In this document: positions 1 to 6,207 of the stretch, one piece after another
How positions within the stretch are numbered: the stretch's first letter is position 1
Layout of the letters: each line of letters begins with the position of its first letter
Assembly: GCA_002778535.1 (NCBI GenBank)
Contig: PFBP01000004.1
Coordinates: 9,032 to 15,279, forward strand
Direction of reading: 5' to 3'
Length of the DNA: 6,248 nt
Source: Candidatus Kuenenbacteria bacterium CG10_big_fil_rev_8_21_14_0_10_36_11
Lineage (GTDB): Bacteria; Patescibacteriota; Patescibacteriia; UBA2196
The notes under the pieces: generated by a model
What the model was told of the DNA's origin: nothing
The model's database searches: none
Seen by the model: the letters and a program-made list of their open reading frames with translations, nothing else
Program-made: the position numbers and the translations under genes

Positions 1-17
1 TGGAAGCGGTTTTTTAA
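1..17. terminator. Possible half of a rho-independent terminator cut by the window edge
   Basis: The first bases, TGGAAGCGG followed directly by a run of six T, look like the right arm and T-tract of an intrinsic terminator on the plus strand. Its left arm would lie outside the window. Read on the minus strand, the same bases give an A-run followed by CCGCTTCCA, so the structure could be bidirectional and could also end the exporter operon, whose last stop codon is 26 bases away. The missing arm cannot be seen. Confidence 0.3.
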
Positions 18-42
18 ATCTTAATTTTCAAAACATTTGTTT

Positions 43-522
43 TTATGGTTTTGGCTGATCAGGCTGGACTGGCATGTTTTGTCGCAATTGAATTGTTTTT
101 GCCGTAATACTGCCGTTAGAATTAGTCGTGCCATTAGCCATAATATTGTCGCCAACTTTTAATTCCGCTGGCGTGCCAGTCGCTGTTTTCATCACTTCAG
201 TGCTGTTGGAATAAAAAATAATTTTGGAACCGCCGTCAGCTAATTTAATAGTTAAGCTTTGCTCGTCTTTTGCTAAAATTTTGCCATTGGCAAATCCACC
301 GTCAGCGCGCATGGCCCGTCCGGCGCCAGCGCCTCCGCTCTCGCCATTAAAAATTTGCATTCTTGGCTGGCCATTGTCTGATTCTGAATTAGCAAAAAAC
401 CCGGCCATGTTGCGCGCGCTATTTTTATTTTTACTCTCGTTATACTTCAGGCCGCCATAAAATCCAGCGGCAGCGGTCATGATAACAACCACGATCATAA
501 TAGGAACAATTTTTTTGTTCAT
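43..522 (-). CDS. Membrane-anchored DUF5666-like protein (second copy)
   Basis: A 159-residue protein with one N-terminal hydrophobic helix (about residues 5-24) after a short Lys-rich start (MNKK), so it is anchored in the membrane or carries an uncleaved signal. The body should face outward. Residues 30-75 form a polar linker rich in Asn, Gly and Ala. Residues 76-147 form a compact beta-rich domain with the pattern G-x-I-x-x-x-D, then alternating hydrophobics, a Ser-Thr strand, LKVGD (121-125) and a final GSITAKTIQLR strand; this resembles DUF5666 (an OB-like fold). The C-terminus is Pro/Gln-rich. It lies 114 bases after the permease, so it may share the operon or have its own promoter. No clear Shine-Dalgarno site precedes the ATG. 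Its biochemical function is unknown. It resembles the protein at 4394-4861 in layout, and an accessory role to the exporter is inferred from context only. Confidence 0.8.
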   Translation of the reverse strand: MNKKIVPIMIVVVIMTAAAGFYGGLKYNESKNKNSARNMAGFFANSESDNGQPRMQIFNGESGGAGAGRAMRADGGFANGKILAKDEQSLTIKLADGGSKIIFYSNSTEVMKTATGTPAELKVGDNIMANGTTNSNGSITAKTIQLRQNMPVQPDQPKP

Positions 523-548
523 AAGAGTTGAGTTTAATAATAATTAAT

Positions 549-625
549 AACTCAAAAATCAAAACTTCTTAATGCTGATAGTTTAAAAGTTTTAAGTTAT
601 AATTTTGCGTTTTGACATTTGAGTT
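549..625. repeat. AT-rich imperfect inverted repeat between permease and last gene
   Basis: The arms at 549-565 and 609-625 are complementary at 15 of 17 positions, with a 43-base loop. The repeat fills most of the 114-base gap between the permease stop and the start of the last gene. It could form a weak AU-rich stem in the minus-strand transcript. It is not followed by a U-tract on that strand, so it is not a typical intrinsic terminator. A role in mRNA end protection, partial termination or regulation of the last gene is possible but unproven. Confidence 0.45.
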
Positions 626-636
626 TTGAGTTTATT

Positions 637-1863
637 TTACTCGTATCTTAACGCTTCAATTGGATTCAGCTTGGCCGCGCGTCTGGCCGGGTAATAGCCA
701 AAAATTATGCCAATAGCGGCGGAAACGCCAAAAGCAAGCGCAATGGCGGTGAAAGAAACTGTGGTGGCCACACTGCCAAAACGAGTAATAGCAACAGACA
801 CGAGCCAGCCAACTAAAACCCCAAACACGCCGCCGATAAAAGTCAAAGCCACGGCTTCCATTAAAAACTGTAAATTGATATCCTGCCTTTTGGCGCCAAT
901 GGCTTTTCTTAAACCAATTTCCCGCGTCCGTTCAGTTACGGTCGTGAGCATCATATTCATAATGCCAATGCCGCCCACAACCAAAGAAATGCCGGCAATC
1001 GCGGCTAATAAAAGCGTTAAAGTTTCCGTGATAGAAGAAGCGCTCGCCACAATATCTGCTTGATTTAAAATCCGAAAATCAGCTTCATCAACATTGGTGA
1101 TATTATGCCGCGTTAAAAGCAAATTAGTCACTTCTTCTTGTAATAAAGTCATGGATTCCGCATCAGCTGCCTGAATGCTGATGGTACTCAAATAATCCTT
1201 GCCCACTAAAAATTTCTGTGCGCTGGAAATCGGCACATAAATCATATCGTCCTGGCTACCAAAACCGCTGCCGCCTTTTGATTTTGTAATGCCCACCACT
1301 TTAAACTCAATGCCTTTGATGCGCACAGTTTGCCCGACTGCGTCAACATTCTCGCCAAATAAATCATCCCTGACACCCGGACCCAAAACCGCCATTTTAG
1401 ATAAACTTTTAATATTTTGTTCGGTAATAAAAATACCTAAATCCATTTCTACATTTCTCACAGAAAGATAAGCTGGCACTGTGCCAACAACTGAAGTATT
1501 GGTGTTAGTGCCTTTGGCAGTGACTTGATAACGACTGGAAATTTCTTCAGCCACAGCTTTGGCTAATGATATTTCATTTATAATAGCAGCTGTATCATTA
1601 TTGGTAAGTGTTTGAGAAGAGCCCCAACCGGAACTTACTCCGCCAGATCTTTGCGATGTTTGCGCCCCGGGCATAACTTGGATTAAATTTGAACCAATGG
1701 ATTCAATTCTTGATTGGATTGAGCCGGATGCGCCCTGGCCAATTGAAACCATGGCAATCACCGAGCCAATGCCAATAACAATGCCAAGAATAGTTAAAAA
1801 CGAGCGGGATTTATTGGCGGACAGGGCAAAGTATGTTTCTTGGAAGAGGTCAAAAAATTTCAT
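637..1863 (-). CDS. MacB/FtsX-family ABC transporter permease
   Basis: A 408-residue permease of the MacB/YknZ type. The first membrane helix is at about residues 22-44, after an N-terminal amphipathic stretch (FFDLFQETYFALSANKSRS) typical of the family. A large extracytoplasmic MacB-PCD-like domain spans about 45-275. Three C-terminal helices lie at about 281-305, 333-360 and 370-391. The cytoplasmic coupling motif TERTREIGLRKAIGA (310-324) and the ending YYPARRAAKLNPIEALRYE are hallmarks of the family. Its length fits a permease-only MacB half; E. coli MacB carries its ATPase fused and is much longer. The ATG overlaps the ATPase stop as ATGA and has a good AGGAG site (1873-1877) 9 bases upstream, so the two genes are probably translationally coupled. 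In this family a dimer with two ATPase subunits transmits force to the outer domain and the fusion protein and does not carry substrate through the membrane. The substrate is unknown. Confidence 0.95.
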   Translation of the reverse strand: MKFFDLFQETYFALSANKSRSFLTILGIVIGIGSVIAMVSIGQGASGSIQSRIESIGSNLIQVMPGAQTSQRSGGVSSGWGSSQTLTNNDTAAIINEISLAKAVAEEISSRYQVTAKGTNTNTSVVGTVPAYLSVRNVEMDLGIFITEQNIKSLSKMAVLGPGVRDDLFGENVDAVGQTVRIKGIEFKVVGITKSKGGSGFGSQDDMIYVPISSAQKFLVGKDYLSTISIQAADAESMTLLQEEVTNLLLTRHNITNVDEADFRILNQADIVASASSITETLTLLLAAIAGISLVVGGIGIMNMMLTTVTERTREIGLRKAIGAKRQDINLQFLMEAVALTFIGGVFGVLVGWLVSVAITRFGSVATTVSFTAIALAFGVSAAIGIIFGYYPARRAAKLNPIEALRYE

Positions 1864-2546
1864 ATTTTTGTGCTCCTGTCTCCCACAATTTCCCCATCTC
1901 TTATCTCAATAATCCTGTCCGCGTGCAGAGCCACATCATGTTCGTGCGTGATTAAAATAATAGTGTGATTATATTTTTGATTAAGCTCTCTGAAAGTTGC
2001 CAAAACTATTTCTCCTGTTTTTGTGTCCAAATTGCCAGTTGGTTCATCAGCTAAAATCAGAGACGGGTTATTAACCAATGCTCGGGCAATAGCCACTCTT
2101 TGCATCTGGCCGCCAGAAAGCTGATTAGAAAGATGAGAAAAGTGCGAGTCTTCCAAGCCCACATTTTTTAAGGCTTCTTTGGCGCGCTCCTCTCTTTTTT
2201 CCATTGTCACTCCGGCATAAACCAAAGGCAAGATGACATTGCGGAGCACTGTTGATCTTGGCAAAAGATTGAACGACTGAAAAACAAACCCGATTTTATT
2301 TTTTCTAATGTCCGCCAGCTCGTCTTCTGAAAGCTCACTAACATTTTTATTGTCCAGAAAATATTCACCGCTCGTGGGCTGGTCTAAGGCGCCCAAAATA
2401 TGCATTAAGGTTGATTTGCCCGAGCCAGACGGGCCCATAATGGCCACAAACTCGCCGTCTTTAATTTCAAAAGAAACATTTTTTAAAACCGTGGCATCGC
2501 CCGCAACTGAATAATAGGTTTTGGTAATATTTTTGCAACTGATCAT
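1860..2546 (-). CDS. MacB/LolD-family ABC transporter ATP-binding protein
   Basis: A 228-residue cytoplasmic ATPase with every expected motif intact: Walker [10 protein letters not shown] (38-46), Q-loop Gln90 in FVFQSFNLL, signature LSGGQ (143-147), Walker B LILADE (163-168), D-loop GNLD (171-174) and H-loop His201 (ITHEHD). The N-terminal pattern ([20 protein letters not shown]) and the [10 protein letters not shown] segment place it in the MacB/LolD/YknY subfamily. It is a separate polypeptide, as in Gram-positive YknY. The ATG lies one base after the stop of the membrane-fusion gene, and its own stop overlaps the permease start, which argues for coupled translation and balanced amounts of subunits. 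No strong Shine-Dalgarno site precedes it, so translation probably depends on ribosomes finishing the upstream gene. It should power the permease encoded next. Confidence 0.96.
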   Translation of the reverse strand: MISCKNITKTYYSVAGDATVLKNVSFEIKDGEFVAIMGPSGSGKSTLMHILGALDQPTSGEYFLDNKNVSELSEDELADIRKNKIGFVFQSFNLLPRSTVLRNVILPLVYAGVTMEKREERAKEALKNVGLEDSHFSHLSNQLSGGQMQRVAIARALVNNPSLILADEPTGNLDTKTGEIVLATFRELNQKYNHTIILITHEHDVALHADRIIEIRDGEIVGDRSTKI

Positions 2547-2547
2547 A

Positions 2548-4380
2548 TTATTTTACTTCTGTCCGAATCATTACTGCGCCGCCTTGTGGACCACCGCCCA
2601 TATTAAATATATTGCCGCTTGATGATGATCTATTTGTAGAAGAGGAGGATGAATTGGCCGTGGTAGAACTAACTGTTCTGGTGATAATCTGATCGCCTTC
2701 GGATAATCCGCTGGAGACTTCAGTGTAAGAATCATTAGTCATGTCAACTGTAATTATCTGTTGTTTTGGCGCTGTGGTTAAGGCAATGCCGGAATTTTTT
2801 CCGACTGCATCAGCTGCAATTGTTTCATTTGGCATTTCCACATAATTGGTTTCGCCCAAAGATTTGATAGCAGAATTTGGAATCATCAAAACATCCTGTT
2901 TCGTTGCCGTAATAATACTCGCGGAAACGCTCATGCCCGGTTTGACTCGTTCATCTTCTGTGTCAAAACTGATTTTTACCATATAGCTGACCACTCCTTG
3001 CGACACCGTGCCCAAAGTGTCCACTTCAATCACTTCTCCGGTCAGACTTAAATCGGGAACGGCGTCAAAAGTCAAAGTGGATTTTTGGCCGACTTTAACT
3101 TTGGCCGCGTCAACTTCGTTTAAAGAAATTTCCGCGATTTTTTGTTTGGTAATTAAGGTGGCAATGGTCGCGCCAGAAGAAATGGTGTCGCCTTTTTTCA
3201 CACTCGTTTCCGCGACCATGCCGTCAAAGGGCGCGCGGGCAGAACAATCAGAAAGTGTTTCGTTGGCCGCTCTTAAGGCGTCAGTTTTTTGCTGTACTAA
3301 TATTTTTTTCGCGCGGATTGTTAAATCATCAGACCCAGCTTTGGTTTTGGCTAATGATAATTCTTTTTCTTTGATTGTTCTTTCAGCGCTGATAATATTT
3401 TCTTTATCAGTTTCAATAGTGCTTTTGGCTGATAGTAAATTAGTTAAATAAGAATTGGTTTTACTGGTATAAGAAGATAAATTTGTCAGATGCGTGTCAG
3501 ACAATGTTTGAGGTTTTAAATTTCTGATTGTTAAAGTGTCTTGATAAAGCCGGATTAAATTATTAGCGCTTTTAACTGCTTCAGCAATATTTTTAATGGT
3601 TTCATAAGTTTCTAAAATTAAAGTTTCTATCACTGTCTCATCAGAAAATCTGCTTGTTTTTTTATAGTCATCAAAGTTTTTATTATAAGAAGCGCGCGCT
3701 GGTTCATATTTATTATTGGCATCATCGCGATAAAGAGAGCCAGTATCAATATTATAGGTCGTGATGGCGTTGCTGTAATAATAAATGTTTGATTGCGTGC
3801 CGCTGTAATTGTAAGAAAACAAAATATCATTAAGTCCGGTCATAATATTTGGCAGTTCAAGAAAAATACTGGACACTGTGTTAAAACCGTCTTCATGCGC
3901 TTTGATCAAATTTTCTTCAGAATCTTGTTTTGATTTTTGAGCCTGGATTAAAGCACTTTCTGATTGTAAAAGTGTTAATTCGTCAGCTGGTTCAAGCACT
4001 TGTTCCAATTCTAATTTTGCTGTTTCCAAACTGGTGGCCGCGTCGCGCACAGCTTTGAGCGCGTCGCTCGCGTCAATCTGCGCTAAAAACGCGCCAGATT
4101 TAATTTCCTGTCCAGCTTTGGCTCCTACGCTCATTACTTCGCCAGATGTTTTGGCTTTGACATCAACTTGGTTGGAAGCAGAAACTTGGCCGCTGCCAGA
4201 TATTGAAGCAATGAGTGTGCCTTTTTCAACCGCGGCTAAAACATAGCGGGTTTCTGCCGCGGTGATGTTTATTTTTTTATAGCCGTAATAGCCAGCCAAG
4301 AGAATCAAGATAATAAAAAAACCAGTTCTTATTTTATGGTGTTTAAAACTTTTTAGAAAGTTAATAATTTTTTGGAACAT
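2548..4380 (-). CDS. HlyD/MacA-family membrane-fusion (periplasmic adaptor-like) subunit with long helical insert
   Basis: A 610-residue protein, well above the roughly 370-400 residues of MacA or YknX. After a basic start it has one membrane helix (about 20-38). Residues 66-105 form the first half of a biotinyl/lipoyl-like domain (VDVKAKTSGEV, GQEIKSGAFLAQID). A long, mostly helical region spans about 110-375. The second lipoyl half follows at 377-411 (CSARAPFDGMV with the only Cys at 379, VKKGDTISSGATIATLI), then a beta-barrel (about 413-490, with VKPGMSVSASI) and a membrane-proximal domain (about 495-570) with IPNSAI and GLSEGDQIIT. A Ser-rich stretch (571-588) and a Gly-rich end close the protein. 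The fused-in middle (about 165-310), rich in Tyr, Asn and Ser, is longer than a MacA coiled-coil hairpin. It precedes the ATPase by one base and follows the 155-residue protein by 13 bases. In a cell without an outer membrane it would form an external funnel on the permease rather than dock to TolC. Confidence 0.93.
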   Translation of the reverse strand: MFQKIINFLKSFKHHKIRTGFFIILILLAGYYGYKKINITAAETRYVLAAVEKGTLIASISGSGQVSASNQVDVKAKTSGEVMSVGAKAGQEIKSGAFLAQIDASDALKAVRDAATSLETAKLELEQVLEPADELTLLQSESALIQAQKSKQDSEENLIKAHEDGFNTVSSIFLELPNIMTGLNDILFSYNYSGTQSNIYYYSNAITTYNIDTGSLYRDDANNKYEPARASYNKNFDDYKKTSRFSDETVIETLILETYETIKNIAEAVKSANNLIRLYQDTLTIRNLKPQTLSDTHLTNLSSYTSKTNSYLTNLLSAKSTIETDKENIISAERTIKEKELSLAKTKAGSDDLTIRAKKILVQQKTDALRAANETLSDCSARAPFDGMVAETSVKKGDTISSGATIATLITKQKIAEISLNEVDAAKVKVGQKSTLTFDAVPDLSLTGEVIEVDTLGTVSQGVVSYMVKISFDTEDERVKPGMSVSASIITATKQDVLMIPNSAIKSLGETNYVEMPNETIAADAVGKNSGIALTTAPKQQIITVDMTNDSYTEVSSGLSEGDQIITRTVSSTTANSSSSSTNRSSSSGNIFNMGGGPQGGAVMIRTEVK

Positions 4381-4393
4381 AAATTTATTTATA

Positions 4394-4861
4394 TTACCTT
4401 GGCGGCGCGGGCATAACCCGAATTAGTCTGGCTTCAATTTGCCCGGCATTATTTGGTTCGCCAATAATCACTGCTGCGTCATCAATTTTAAGGTCAGCAA
4501 CTGAAATAGTTTCCTGAAAACGGTTGATAATTGTTTTATCAGTGATTAAAACAATTGTTTCCGCGTTATTTTTGCCAATGATAATCAGCTTATCATTTTC
4601 TATTTTTATAATCTGCCCGAAAACCCCGGCCGATTGGATAAAATCGCGATTTTTAAAATCATCTCTGAAATTAACAAAAAATCCACCTTTGGGTCCGGCA
4701 AAATTACGCTGATAATTATCGCTCCATCTGTAGGAAAAATTAGCTTTTCTAAAACCGATAAATGTGCCTGCTTTTAAACCAGTTAAAAAAATAATCAAAA
4801 CAGCAATGGTAAAAACAATTGCTTTAAAAATTTTTGATTGGAAAAAGTTATTGAAGTCCAT
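4394..4861 (-). CDS. Membrane-anchored DUF5666-like protein (first copy)
   Basis: A 155-residue protein starting at the ATG at 4861 (MDFNNFFQSK). I prefer this start because AAGGA lies 6 bases upstream. An in-frame ATG at 4879 would add MTKGTP, but it sits inside a repeat-like hairpin with poor ribosome-site spacing. One membrane helix (about residues 12-34) is followed by an aromatic and basic linker with FSYRWSDNYQRNFAGPKGGF (42-61). A beta domain at about 79-149 shows G-x-I-x-K-I-x-x-D strands, a T-D-K-T-I-I segment, DLKIDDAAVIIGEPN and a closing GQIEARLIRV strand, which matches the general DUF5666 pattern. The C-terminus is Pro-rich. It lies between the anti-sigma-like gene and the membrane-fusion gene. 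It could be a sensor or scaffold working with the sigma/anti-sigma pair or the exporter; no catalytic residues are visible and function is unknown. Confidence 0.85.
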   Translation of the reverse strand: MDFNNFFQSKIFKAIVFTIAVLIIFLTGLKAGTFIGFRKANFSYRWSDNYQRNFAGPKGGFFVNFRDDFKNRDFIQSAGVFGQIIKIENDKLIIIGKNNAETIVLITDKTIINRFQETISVADLKIDDAAVIIGEPNNAGQIEARLIRVMPAPPR

Positions 4862-4874
4862 AGGAGTTCCTTTT

Positions 4875-4907
4875 GTCATCCTCGTCCCTAAAGGGACGGG
4901 GATCCAG
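4875..4907. repeat. GC-rich dispersed-repeat-like hairpin (REP-like)
   Basis: The bases form a near-perfect hairpin: arms 4878-4889 and 4892-4903 pair at 11 of 12 positions around a very short loop. Flanks GTC and CAG give the overall frame GTCATCC...GGATCCAG. This resembles the widespread GTCAT-hairpin-ATCCAG intergenic repeats of many bacterial genomes. It is far more GC-rich than its surroundings. It overlaps the 3' end of the anti-sigma-like gene and supplies its TAG stop. On the minus strand it is not followed by a U-tract, so it is not a standard terminator. Only one copy is visible here, so the dispersed nature is inferred. Confidence 0.6.
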
Positions 4908-5313
4908 AAAATTTCGTTTGGGAAATAATTTTAATATTTTTTGCCAGAAATTTCAGCGCTTCTAAAAATATCAAGAAAACTGCCAAAAGCAAAATCAGAT
5001 TCATAACTGGCAATGTTTCCAAAAGTGAAATCAAATAATTTTTCCAAGAAGCCATAACCGCGTTAAAATCAGAAAATATTAAAGAGAAAAATTTGAAAAA
5101 GCCGGATTCTGCAAAATTTATGTAAACTGATTTAGATACCGGCGCCAAACCAACGCCTGTAATAACTGACAAAATACTGATTAAAAATAGCTTACGCTTA
5201 ACAATTAAGAGCTGTTTTTCTTTTTGCAAGCGATTCCAGACGCGCTCAAAAAGCCTGGGCCTTGGTTCTGGCTGGCTAAGATTAGAAAAAAGTTGTTCAA
5301 AATTTTGCGGCAT
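4888..5313 (-). CDS. Two-helix membrane protein, putative anti-sigma factor
   Basis: A 141-residue protein counted from the ATG at 5313 (MPQNFEQLF). A TTG at 5331 would add six residues; neither start has a clear Shine-Dalgarno site. The N-terminal cytoplasmic part of about 40 residues contains PEPRPRLFERVWNRLQKEKQ (15-34), an amphipathic charged helix that could grip a sigma factor. Membrane helices lie at about 41-60 and 101-120, with a loop between them containing an aromatic hydrophobic stretch (about 72-84). It follows the ECF sigma gene by 27 bases, the usual place for an anti-sigma factor. It lacks the HxxxCxxC zinc motif of ZAS anti-sigma factors and has no cysteine at all. The last residues, GSPSL, are encoded by the hairpin repeat at 4875-4907, so the original C-terminus may have differed. 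The anti-sigma role rests on position and topology, not on a recognised domain. Confidence 0.75.
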   Translation of the reverse strand: MPQNFEQLFSNLSQPEPRPRLFERVWNRLQKEKQLLIVKRKLFLISILSVITGVGLAPVSKSVYINFAESGFFKFFSLIFSDFNAVMASWKNYLISLLETLPVMNLILLLAVFLIFLEALKFLAKNIKIISQTKFSGSPSL

Positions 5314-5340
5314 ATTTTTGGTTTCTAACAACTAATACGA

Positions 5341-5919
5341 TTAAAAATTATTTTGTGGTGCATTTGATAATTTTTCTTTTAATTTAATCAATGCTCGCCG
5401 GTGCCAACTTTTTATAGTATTTTTTTGCTTGCCTAAAATCTCAGCGATTTCACGCAGATTAAAACTTTTTTGATAATACAAATCCAAGACAACGCGGTAA
5501 TGGGCTGGCAGCTTATCAAAAATTTTTTCTAAGGTTTGAGCCAAATCTGCCTGCTCAAAAATTTCATCAGGCAATGGATTTATGTCAGTTAATGTCTCTT
5601 CCAAAATATTTTCGCCGTCAGCATTAATAAATTCTGAAAACAACAAAAATTTTTTCTTTTTCAAATAATCCAGCGCAGTGTTTTTGGCAATGGCAAAAAG
5701 CCAGGTTTTGAATTTTTTTTGTTGGTCAAATTTTTTTAAATTTTTCCACATTTTAACAAAAACATCCTGGGCAATGTCTTCTGCCTCTGCATGGTTATTA
5801 AAAAAATGATAGACAAAGCTAAAAACAGGCTTTAAATAGTTTCTGATTAAAAGTTTAAGCGATTCTTCATCGCCAGATAGATATTTTTGAACTAATTGGC
5901 TGTCGTTTGTTTCAATCAT
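5341..5919 (-). CDS. ECF-type RNA polymerase sigma-70 factor
   Basis: A 192-residue sigma factor with only the two domains typical of ECF (group 4) factors. Sigma region 2 is at about residues 20-90: AEAEDIAQDVFVKMWKNL (44-61) is the core-binding helix and FKTWLFAIAKNTALDYLKKKK (70-90) contains the -10 recognition and melting segment. A linker of about 40 acidic residues follows. Region 4 is at about 130-184, with LPAHYRVVLDLYY and the helix-turn-helix LREIAEILGKQKNTIKSWHRRALIKLKEKL (155-184). There is no region 1.1 or 3. The start MIETNDSQLVQKYLSGDEESL fits the family. It is the first gene of the operon, which suggests that it controls the genes behind it, possibly including itself. No Shine-Dalgarno site is evident before the ATG. 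Confidence 0.95.
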   Translation of the reverse strand: MIETNDSQLVQKYLSGDEESLKLLIRNYLKPVFSFVYHFFNNHAEAEDIAQDVFVKMWKNLKKFDQQKKFKTWLFAIAKNTALDYLKKKKFLLFSEFINADGENILEETLTDINPLPDEIFEQADLAQTLEKIFDKLPAHYRVVLDLYYQKSFNLREIAEILGKQKNTIKSWHRRALIKLKEKLSNAPQNNF

Positions 5920-5979
5920 AAGTTAAAGCAAGTTCAATTTTAAGCTATCATATTCATTTAAAAAAATCCATTTTTTAAT

Positions 5980-6008
5980 TTGACACTTATCATTTTAAAA
6001 CTTATAAT
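5980..6008 (+). promoter_or_regulatory. Consensus sigma-70 promoter of tRNA-Leu
   Basis: TTGACA (5980-5985) and TATAAT (6003-6008) both match the housekeeping consensus perfectly and are separated by exactly 17 bases. Transcription would start near 6015, giving a leader of about 25 bases before the mature tRNA 5' end at 6040. A full-consensus promoter suits a highly expressed stable RNA gene. Confidence 0.88.
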
Positions 6009-6029
6009 TTATTAAAAAGTTATAAACAA
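6001..6029 (-). promoter_or_regulatory. Candidate sigma-70-like promoter for the sigma-factor operon
   Basis: On the minus strand, TTGTTT (6029-6024) and TATAAG (6006-6001) are 17 bases apart and point toward the sigma gene, leaving a leader of about 75 bases. The -10 matches consensus at five of six bases and the -35 is weaker. The region is AT-rich, so chance matches are likely. The -10 overlaps that of the divergent tRNA promoter. Confidence 0.4.
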
Positions 6030-6039
6030 AAAATATATC

Positions 6040-6126
6040 GCCGAGATGGCGGAATTGGTAGACGCACAAGACTTAAAATCTTGCAGTGGTAACACTATGA
6101 GGGTTCGATTCCCTCTCTCGGCACCA
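6040..6126 (+). tRNA. tRNA-Leu (anticodon UAA)
   Basis: An 87-base class II tRNA. The 7-bp acceptor stem pairs GCCGAGA (6040-6046) with TCTCGGC (6116-6122) without mismatch, followed by discriminator A and an encoded CCA (6124-6126). The anticodon stem CAAGA/TCTTG (6067-6071, 6079-6083) holds loop CTTAAAA with anticodon TAA at 6074-6076, which reads UUA and probably UUG. The long variable arm AGTG-GTAA-CACT (about 6085-6096) is the class II signature of leucine tRNAs. The T arm is GAGGG-TTCGATT-CCCTC (6099-6115). No intron is present. UUA is a frequent Leu codon in an AT-rich genome. Confidence 0.98.
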
Positions 6127-6147
6127 GAAAGGAAAAGTCAAAGAGTT

Positions 6148-6177
6148 TTGGTTCGCCTCGCTTCGCTCGGCGACCAA
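6148..6177 (+). terminator. GC-rich hairpin after tRNA-Leu, possible terminator
   Basis: TTGGTTCGCC (6148-6157) pairs with GGCGACCAA (6169-6177) with one bulged T, around a loop made of a TCGCT-TCGCT direct repeat. It lies 21 bases past the CCA end and is followed by ATTTATATT, a poor T-tract, so termination may be inefficient or factor-dependent. It may equally be a dispersed palindromic element, because a related motif lies at 6208-6224. Confidence 0.4.
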
Positions 6178-6207
6178 TTTATATTGAATTTTGGACAAAA
6201 AAATCAG

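Noticed and set aside
534..562. Minus-strand TTGATT, 17 bases, TATTAA before the last gene as a promoter
   Set aside because: Each box matches consensus at only four of six bases in very AT-rich DNA, and the implied leader would be only about six bases. The chance of a random match is too high to list it as a feature.
707..1063. Plus-strand open frame of 118 codons
   Set aside because: It is antisense to the permease C-terminal helices, which carry clear family motifs. The frame reads as low-complexity Ala/Thr/Pro/Lys sequence.
1860..2546. Alternative genetic code (UGA read as Gly, as in Gracilibacteria/Absconditabacteria)
   Set aside because: TGA serves as a stop in the ATGA overlap of the ATPase and permease genes, and no internal TGA is needed in any real gene.
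3008..3451. Plus-strand open frame of 147 codons
   Set aside because: It lies wholly antisense to the well-supported membrane-fusion gene, has no family motifs, and follows from the codon bias of the real frame.
3630..3830. Minus-strand open frame of 66 codons with hydrophobic content
   Set aside because: It overlaps the membrane-fusion gene in another frame on the same strand and has no independent start signal.
5920..5980. Tiny leader reading frames (for example MDFFK) upstream of the sigma gene
   Set aside because: They are only a few codons long, have no ribosome site and are expected by chance in AT-rich sequence.
5920..6039. ECF-type autoregulatory promoter (GGAAC / CGTC-like boxes) before the sigma gene
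   Set aside because: I found no convincing GGAAC-type -35 with a paired -10 at the right spacing. Autoregulation therefore remains a hypothesis.
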